10,580 bases of DNA from Pseudomonadota bacterium (GTDB lineage Bacteria; Pseudomonadota; Alphaproteobacteria; JAKJEU01). The DNA lies in assembly GCA_022705265.1 (NCBI GenBank), contig JAKJEU010000033.1, positions 1 to 10,580 of the forward strand, read 5' to 3'. How positions within the stretch are numbered: the stretch's first letter is position 1; each line of letters starts with the position of its first letter. The position numbers and the translations under genes were made by a program. The notes beneath the pieces are model-generated. The model was not told the DNA's origin. It saw only the letters and a list, made by a program, of their open reading frames with translations, and made no database searches. Shown one piece after another: positions 6,953 to 10,580 of this stretch.

Positions 6953-8135
6953 TCTTATTTTTTCTGTTCTTTATTAATTCCTTAAATTCATGAAAAGACC
7001 TTTTAAATTCAGCGCTAACATCAGTGGTTATTTCTTTAATGCTAGGTTCTTTTTCGCCGTATTTTGAAAGGTTAAAGGAAATCCAATAACTGACGAAAAT
7101 TAAACAAAATGTAATATAGGATAAAAACTTTTTAATATTTGGAGAGGAAGTATAAAACGCAATCATAATCATAAGAATATTCCATTTTACAATATATGTT
7201 ATGATTTTATCTTTTGTTTGGCCTCTTTCATTTGCGACGATATAATATGGTTTTGGGTTGAATTCAATTTTTTTGATTAATGGAATTTTGTTCAAAAGCA
7301 TTTTTATCAAGCTTACGATATTTTCAAAGATTATATAGGCAAATATGCAAAATATCACCAATTCTTTCCCAGCAAAGGAAAATTGTAAGCACACCCAAAT
7401 AAATGAAAGAATTAAAGGACAAACCCCAGAATTTGACATTTTTATTTTAGCAGGATAGCTATTAAGTGCAAAGAAAACAAGGCTTGTAAAGGCAACAACA
7501 ATACCAAGATAAGTAACACCATTGTTAACATGTCGGTGAAGAGGAAGCATCAAGGCGCAAACTCCAAGCCCCATGATGGTTACAAACATTGATGAAAATC
7601 CGTCAAAATCGTTTTCTTTTTTAAAAGCATTAACCAAAAACACACAAAGAAGAATAATTAAAAGATTATCCAGCCAAAGAGGTAAAGAAAAAAGGTTTTT
7701 AAGAAAATAAGTGTTATAAGGAAGGCTTAAAACCATCAAGGTGGCAAAAACAAAATCAATCATAATTTTGTTTATTTTTGAATAATTGTTTTTATCAGCA
7801 AAATAACAAGTATAACCATAAGCAACAGGCATTAATATAAAAGCAATTAATTGGTATTCGTGTAAAAAGCTAAGCCAATCGGTAAAGCAGGCGTTAAGAT
7901 ATTTAATTACAGGCAAAGGATTGGTTAATTTATATTTTTCCAAAAATTTATCCCAAGTAGTAGCTGGTAAAAATAAAAAAGTTATTAAAAAACCAAAACT
8001 TAAACTTGGAGCAATAATAAAACCGGACTCAAGATTTTTTATATTTTGCCCTTCTTTGTTGTATTTTTTTATTAAAATAATGCTTAAACAAGCACTAAAA
8101 GCAACAATAGCCATTACAGAATATAAAAGTATCAT
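6939..8135 (-). CDS. WecA/MraY-family (polyprenyl-phosphate phospho-sugar transferase) homologue lacking catalytic residues
   Basis: 398 residues, about ten hydrophobic membrane segments and a polar C-terminal tail. Seen: ungapped matches to three signatures of the PNPT family. NAFKKENDFDGFSS (169-182) matches NAxNLIDGIDGLAA; LNSYPAKIKMSNSG (224-237) matches YNxxPARIFMGDSG; ADKNNYS (113-119) matches DDLRGLS. However the first Asp of the DD pair is Ala113, the DGxDG loop is N-D-F-D-G, and the Asp of GDSG is Asn235. The HxHH loop is also absent (P-Y-Y-I in the expected place). Known: these Asp residues bind Mg and are needed for sugar-phosphate transfer to undecaprenyl phosphate. Inferred: a pseudoenzyme or a decaying glycan-initiation transferase. 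Start: ATG 8135 is preferred over TTG 8156 because GGAAAGG (8145-8151) lies nine bases before it. The adjacent epimerase gene suits a WbpL/WbpV-like pair. Confidence 0.75.
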   Translation of the reverse strand: MILLYSVMAIVAFSACLSIILIKKYNKEGQNIKNLESGFIIAPSLSFGFLITFLFLPATTWDKFLEKYKLTNPLPVIKYLNACFTDWLSFLHEYQLIAFILMPVAYGYTCYFADKNNYSKINKIMIDFVFATLMVLSLPYNTYFLKNLFSLPLWLDNLLIILLCVFLVNAFKKENDFDGFSSMFVTIMGLGVCALMLPLHRHVNNGVTYLGIVVAFTSLVFFALNSYPAKIKMSNSGVCPLILSFIWVCLQFSFAGKELVIFCIFAYIIFENIVSLIKMLLNKIPLIKKIEFNPKPYYIVANERGQTKDKIITYIVKWNILMIMIAFYTSSPNIKKFLSYITFCLIFVSYWISFNLSKYGEKEPSIKEITTDVSAEFKRSFHEFKELIKNRKNKNDEK

Positions 8136-8144
8136 TTTACTTTG

Positions 8145-8151
8145 CCTTTCC
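8145..8151 (-). promoter_or_regulatory. Ribosome binding site deciding the start of the WecA-like gene
   Basis: GGAAAGG on the minus strand, nine bases upstream of ATG 8135. It lies inside the longer frame that would start at TTG 8156, so the shorter start is favoured. Confidence 0.6.
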
Positions 8152-8188
8152 AACAATAAAAATAATGTAAATTAATTTTAAAAGACAT

Positions 8189-8218
8189 TTGCAAGATTTG
8201 AAAGATATTTGTTAAGAT
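8189..8218 (+). promoter_or_regulatory. Candidate sigma-70 promoter of the hisG operon
   Basis: TTGCAA (8189-8194) and TAAGAT (8213-8218) are separated by 18 bases, each matching four of six consensus bases, about 45 bases before the hisG ATG. It lies in the 126-base gap between the divergent WecA-like gene and hisG. TTGCAA is its own reverse complement, so it could also act as a -35 for the other direction, but no good -10 follows there. No histidine-rich leader peptide or attenuator hairpin was found in the gap. Confidence 0.35.
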
Positions 8219-8261
8219 AAGATGTAAATTTAATAAAACTGTAAGGAAAGAGAGAGAAAAA

Positions 8262-9149
8262 ATGACAAAAGAAACCAGAATTTTAATCGCGATGCAAAAA
8301 TCGGGAAGATTATCAGAAAAGAGTTTAGAGCTTTTTAAGCAAAGTGGTATTGTGATTAATAATGGTAAAAGACAATTATTGTACCGTATACCAGAACTTC
8401 CAATTGATATTTTATTTGTTCGTGATGACGATATTCCTATGCTTGTATCAGAAGGTACTTGCGATTTAGGTATTGTTGGATCAAATGTTTTCAAAGAAGT
8501 TGAACTTTCAAAAAAAGACGAAGAATTTAACGCAGCCCATTTTTTCTCTCTCGGGTTTGCGAAATGCCGTCTTTCTTTGGCTGTTCCTGAACATTTTGAT
8601 TTCCATTCACCGCAAAGCATTGATGGATTAAGAATTGCGACAACTTATCCTTGTATTTTAAAAGATTTCTTAAAGAAAAATAAACTTAAATGTGAAGTTG
8701 CCGTTATGTCTGGTTCGGTTGAAATTTCTCCACATTTAAAAATTTCTGATATTATTTGTGATATCGTAAGCACTGGTGCGACTTTGGTCGAAAACGGTAT
8801 GAAAGAAGCTTATAACATTTTCGACAGCGAGGCTATTTTCATTCGTAATACAAAAATTTCTGATGAAAAGCTTAAAATTGCTTCGAAATTGGTATCAAGA
8901 CTTGATTGTGCTTTGATTGCGAACAAAAGTAAATATGTTATGTTAAACGCTCCAAAATCAAAAATTAAAGAAATAACAAATCTTCTTCCTGGTTCTGAAT
9001 CTCCAACCATTATGCCTTTGGCTGATGAAAACAAGGTTGCAATCCATGCGGTTTGTTCTGAACCTGTGTTTTGGGATACTATGGAAAAATTAAAAGCGGC
9101 AGGAGCAAGCTCTATCCTTGTTCTTCCAATTGAAAAAATGATGTTATAA
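8262..9149 (+). CDS. hisG: ATP phosphoribosyltransferase, long form
   Basis: 295 residues, the size of the long HisG form that carries its own regulatory domain and does not need HisZ. It joins ATP and PRPP to make phosphoribosyl-ATP, the first step of histidine synthesis, in the cytoplasm. Seen: N-terminal RILIAMQKSGRLSEKSLELF (6-25); GTCDLGIVGSNVF (65-77); the PRPP-binding region from GSVEISP (151-157) through DIICDIVSTGATLVENGM (163-180); and the HisG C-terminal ACT-like domain from about 223, with NAP near 229-231, GSESPTIMPL (244-253) and the final SSILVLPIEKM. Known: the C-terminal domain mediates feedback inhibition by histidine. A purine-rich ribosome binding site (GGAAAGAGAGAG, 8245-8256) precedes the ATG. 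It heads an operon with hisE 30 bases downstream. All expected segments are present. Confidence 0.96.
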   Translation: MTKETRILIAMQKSGRLSEKSLELFKQSGIVINNGKRQLLYRIPELPIDILFVRDDDIPMLVSEGTCDLGIVGSNVFKEVELSKKDEEFNAAHFFSLGFAKCRLSLAVPEHFDFHSPQSIDGLRIATTYPCILKDFLKKNKLKCEVAVMSGSVEISPHLKISDIICDIVSTGATLVENGMKEAYNIFDSEAIFIRNTKISDEKLKIASKLVSRLDCALIANKSKYVMLNAPKSKIKEITNLLPGSESPTIMPLADENKVAIHAVCSEPVFWDTMEKLKAAGASSILVLPIEKMML

Positions 9150-9162
9150 TTTATTGTATTTT

Positions 9163-9168
9163 AAGGAG
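9163..9168 (+). promoter_or_regulatory. Ribosome binding site of hisE
   Basis: AAGGAG, 11 bases before ATG 9180, in the 30-base gap after hisG. The spacing is a little long, but no other start codon in this frame lies closer. Confidence 0.55.
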
Positions 9169-9179
9169 ATTTAATAGTT

Positions 9180-9470
9180 ATGGAATTTGGATTTTTAAGT
9201 GAACTTGAACAAGTTATTGAAACAAACAAGAAAAAAGACCCAAGCGAAAGTTATACTGCAAAGCTTTTTTATAAAGGTTTGGAAAGAATCGCTCAAAAAG
9301 TTGGTGAAGAGGCGGTAGAAACTGTGATTGCTTCTATGTCTGCAAAACAAGACATGAAAGAAGAAGCCGCAGATTTGATTTATCACTTACTTGTGCTTTT
9401 AAATTACAAAGGCATGGGGCTTAAAGATATTGTTGAGGTCTTGGAAAAAAGGCATACAGCAAAAAAATAA
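9180..9470 (+). CDS. hisE: Phosphoribosyl-ATP pyrophosphohydrolase
   Basis: 96 residues, a stand-alone HisE rather than the HisI-HisE fusion of enterobacteria. It hydrolyses phosphoribosyl-ATP to phosphoribosyl-AMP and pyrophosphate, the second step of histidine synthesis, directly after the HisG reaction. Seen: the all-helical MazG-like fold with the Mg-binding motif KVGEEAVETVI (40-50; Glu43, Glu44 and Glu47) and EEAADLIYHLLVLL (61-74; Glu62, Asp65). These are the acidic residues expected for pyrophosphate hydrolysis. HisI is not in the window, so other his genes must lie elsewhere. hisE follows hisG by 30 bases and precedes the hprK start by 35 bases, so all are likely on one transcript. 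Confidence 0.95.
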   Translation: MEFGFLSELEQVIETNKKKDPSESYTAKLFYKGLERIAQKVGEEAVETVIASMSAKQDMKEEAADLIYHLLVLLNYKGMGLKDIVEVLEKRHTAKK

Positions 9471-9493
9471 AATCATATGCATGAATGGAAAAT

Positions 9494-9499
9494 AGGGGG
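9494..9499 (+). promoter_or_regulatory. Ribosome binding site pointing to the native hprK start
   Basis: AGGGGG lies six bases before ATG 9506. That ATG is in a different frame from the kinase body, so this site is key evidence for a frameshift in hprK. The in-frame alternatives at 9477 and 9525 have no comparable site. Confidence 0.6.
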
Positions 9500-9505
9500 C
9501 TTTTC

Positions 9506-9917
9506 ATGGAAAAAATCGATTTTTATGCAAGTGCAGTTGAATTTAAGGGTAAAGGCGTTAATAATTGGTGAAAGTGGTTTTGGCAAATCTGATTTAGCGT
9601 TAAGGCTTATTAACGAAGGCGGAACACTAGTTTCAGATGACAGAACCATAATAACCAAGGAAAATGATGTCTTGTATGCCTCTCCTCATGATAATATCAA
9701 AGGATTGTTGGAGGTCAGAGGCCTTGGTATAATGAATTTTGATTATGTCGAGCATTCCAAAATTGAACTGGTGGTTGAGCTTGTATATGAATTCGAAAGA
9801 ATGCCTGATGATGAAAGGATTACCATTTTAAATAAGGACTTACCTCTTTTAAAAATTAATCCTTTTCATTCCTCTGCCCCCTTAAAAGTAAAGCTTGCAT
9901 TAACGGGCAGTTTATAA
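9506..9917 (+). CDS. hprK: HPr kinase/phosphorylase, short alphaproteobacterial form, with N-terminal frameshift
   Basis: HprK phosphorylates and dephosphorylates the regulatory Ser of HPr/NPr in the phosphotransferase network. Seen in the kinase frame: Walker A GESGFGKS (9567-9590), LVSDDRTII, the signature EVRGLGIMNFDY, and a normal end LPLLKINPFHSSAPLKVKLAL. The lone kinase domain of about 137 residues is the alphaproteobacterial form, lacking the N-terminal domain of Firmicute enzymes. Odd: the best start, ATG 9506 with AGGGGG upstream, encodes MEKIDFYASAVEFKGKGV, a good HprK N-terminus, but then stops at TGA 9569-9571. LIIGESGFGKS continues in the other frame. One extra base, or two missing bases, at about 9550-9562 explains it. 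Without a shift, the in-frame starts are ATG 9477 (146 residues) or ATG 9525 (130 residues), both without a good ribosome site. rapZ follows, as in other alphaproteobacteria. Confidence 0.85.
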
Positions 9918-9942
9918 GAAAATAGTATTTATGAATATGAAT

Positions 9943-9950
9943 AAAAAAGG
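9943..9950 (+). promoter_or_regulatory. Ribosome binding site supporting a TTG start for rapZ
   Basis: AAAAAAGG ends eight bases before TTG 9959. No ATG lies in the rapZ frame between the upstream in-frame stop (TGA 9938-9940) and the Walker A loop. Confidence 0.5.
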
Positions 9951-9958
9951 TTAAAAGC

Positions 9959-10580
9959 TTGGTTAAAATACTTAACATAATCACGGGTGTCTCTGGTGCG
10001 GGAAAGTCCATGGCTTTAAGGACTTTTGAGGATTTGGATTTTGAAATAATTGACAATATTCCTCTTAAACTTTTGCCTGAAATTTTAACAGAAGAATCAG
10101 ATTTTAAAATCGCGGTTGGAATCGATATAAGAAGCCGTGGTTTTTCAAATGATAAATTTGTTGAAATTATTAAACATTTAAAAAATAATGATGATTTTGA
10201 AACCAATGTTATTTTTATTGATTGTGATGATAATGTCATAAGAAAAAGGTACACAGAAACAAGAAGAAAGCACCCTTTAACCAAGAACAAACAAATTTTA
10301 GAAGCTTTGAAAGAAGAGCGGGCTTTGTTGTCTTTGGTAAAGGAAATTTCCGATTTTATAATTGATACCTCGGATATGACGGGACACGCTTTTAAACGGG
10401 TTATCGAAAATAAATTTGCTTTTGGAACTCATAATCAAAAATTATCGCTTATGACTATGTCGTTTGCCTATAAAAAAGGCATTCCAAGTGAGGCGGATTT
10501 GGTTTTTGATGTAAGGTTTTTAAGAAATCCTCATTATGATGAAAATTTAAGACATAAAACAGGTTTAAGCCAAGAGGTGA
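9959..10580 (+). CDS. rapZ: RapZ-family nucleotide-binding protein, partial
   Basis: The frame is open from TTG 9959 to the right edge (207 codons; the family has about 285 residues). Seen: Walker A GVSGAGKS at about residues 10-17; IDNIP at about 33-37 in place of the usual VDNLP; GIDIRSRGF; IFIDCDDNVIRKRYTETRRKHPL; then the RapZ C-terminal signature SFAYKKGIPSEADLVFDVRF, followed by NPHYDENLRHKTG. All are in one frame without interruption. Known: in E. coli RapZ is an adaptor that delivers the GlmZ small RNA to RNase E and responds to glucosamine-6-phosphate; the role in alphaproteobacteria is less clear, but the gene often sits with hprK and PTS genes. The start is set by AAAAAAGG upstream. 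The gap after hprK is 41 bases. PTS genes would be expected just outside the right edge. Confidence 0.92.
   Translation, partial: MVKILNIITGVSGAGKSMALRTFEDLDFEIIDNIPLKLLPEILTEESDFKIAVGIDIRSRGFSNDKFVEIIKHLKNNDDFETNVIFIDCDDNVIRKRYTETRRKHPLTKNKQILEALKEERALLSLVKEISDFIIDTSDMTGHAFKRVIENKFAFGTHNQKLSLMTMSFAYKKGIPSEADLVFDVRFLRNPHYDENLRHKTGLSQEV

Noticed and set aside
8132..8620. 162-codon minus-strand frame across the hisG start
   Set aside because: It is antisense to hisG and covers the divergent intergenic region; its Ser-rich translation shows no family pattern.
9477..9505. ATG 9477 as the hprK start
   Set aside because: No ribosome site lies before it, and the residues it adds do not resemble HprK, whereas the other frame from 9506 does.
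9931..9954. Seven-codon frame just before rapZ, a possible leader peptide
   Set aside because: No ribosome site or attenuator hairpin accompanies it; chance occurrence is more likely.
9856..10290. 144-codon frame on the minus strand
   Set aside because: It is antisense to the hprK end and rapZ, both clearly coding on the plus strand.

Overview
The window is strongly AT-rich (about 30% G+C by eye) and densely coding, with short gaps, many start/stop overlaps and no gene-free stretch over 300 bases. Gene content points to a low-GC alphaproteobacterium, possibly one of the uncultured gut or host-associated lineages. The main pointers are the very short HPr kinase of about 137 residues followed directly by rapZ, a TPR lipoprotein gene abutting ispE, and an ECF sigma / small membrane protein / periplasmic sensor triad. 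The genus cannot be named from this sequence. The organism appears to make histidine (hisG, hisE) and isoprenoids by the MEP pathway (ispE), so it is not one of the most reduced endosymbionts.

Layout. (1) Positions 1-1391, minus strand: an ECF sigma factor, a 97-residue single-span protein (probable anti-sigma factor) and a membrane-anchored periplasmic sensor of the heavy-metal-sensor type, cut by the left edge. The three genes overlap and look translationally coupled. (2) Positions 1500-5651, plus strand: a 250-residue protein of unknown function, a TPR lipoprotein, ispE and a YmdB-family metallophosphoesterase; the last three are joined by tiny gaps or overlaps. (3) Positions 5648-8135, minus strand: a MraY/WecA-family membrane protein that has lost most catalytic residues, a NAD-dependent epimerase/dehydratase gene broken by a frameshift and also lacking the catalytic Tyr, and an 80-residue unknown protein. 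(4) Positions 8262-10580, plus strand: hisG, hisE, hprK (with a frameshift near its N-terminus) and rapZ, cut by the right edge.

How they work together. Block 1 should sense envelope or metal stress and release the sigma factor. Block 2 combines isoprenoid precursor synthesis with a housekeeping phosphoesterase and an outer-membrane TPR protein. Block 3 looks like a former lipid-linked glycan initiation pair (phospho-sugar transferase plus sugar-nucleotide epimerase) that is decaying or has been turned to a non-catalytic role. Block 4 places two early histidine-synthesis enzymes upstream of the regulatory genes of the nitrogen/carbon phosphotransferase network.

The points most worth a second look are the catalytically dead WecA/MraY homologue, the two frameshifts (epimerase and hprK), and the Met/His-rich sensor of the sigma triad. 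No mobile element, CRISPR array, tRNA, rRNA or clear intrinsic terminator was seen. I did not find a convincing wholly new multi-gene system.
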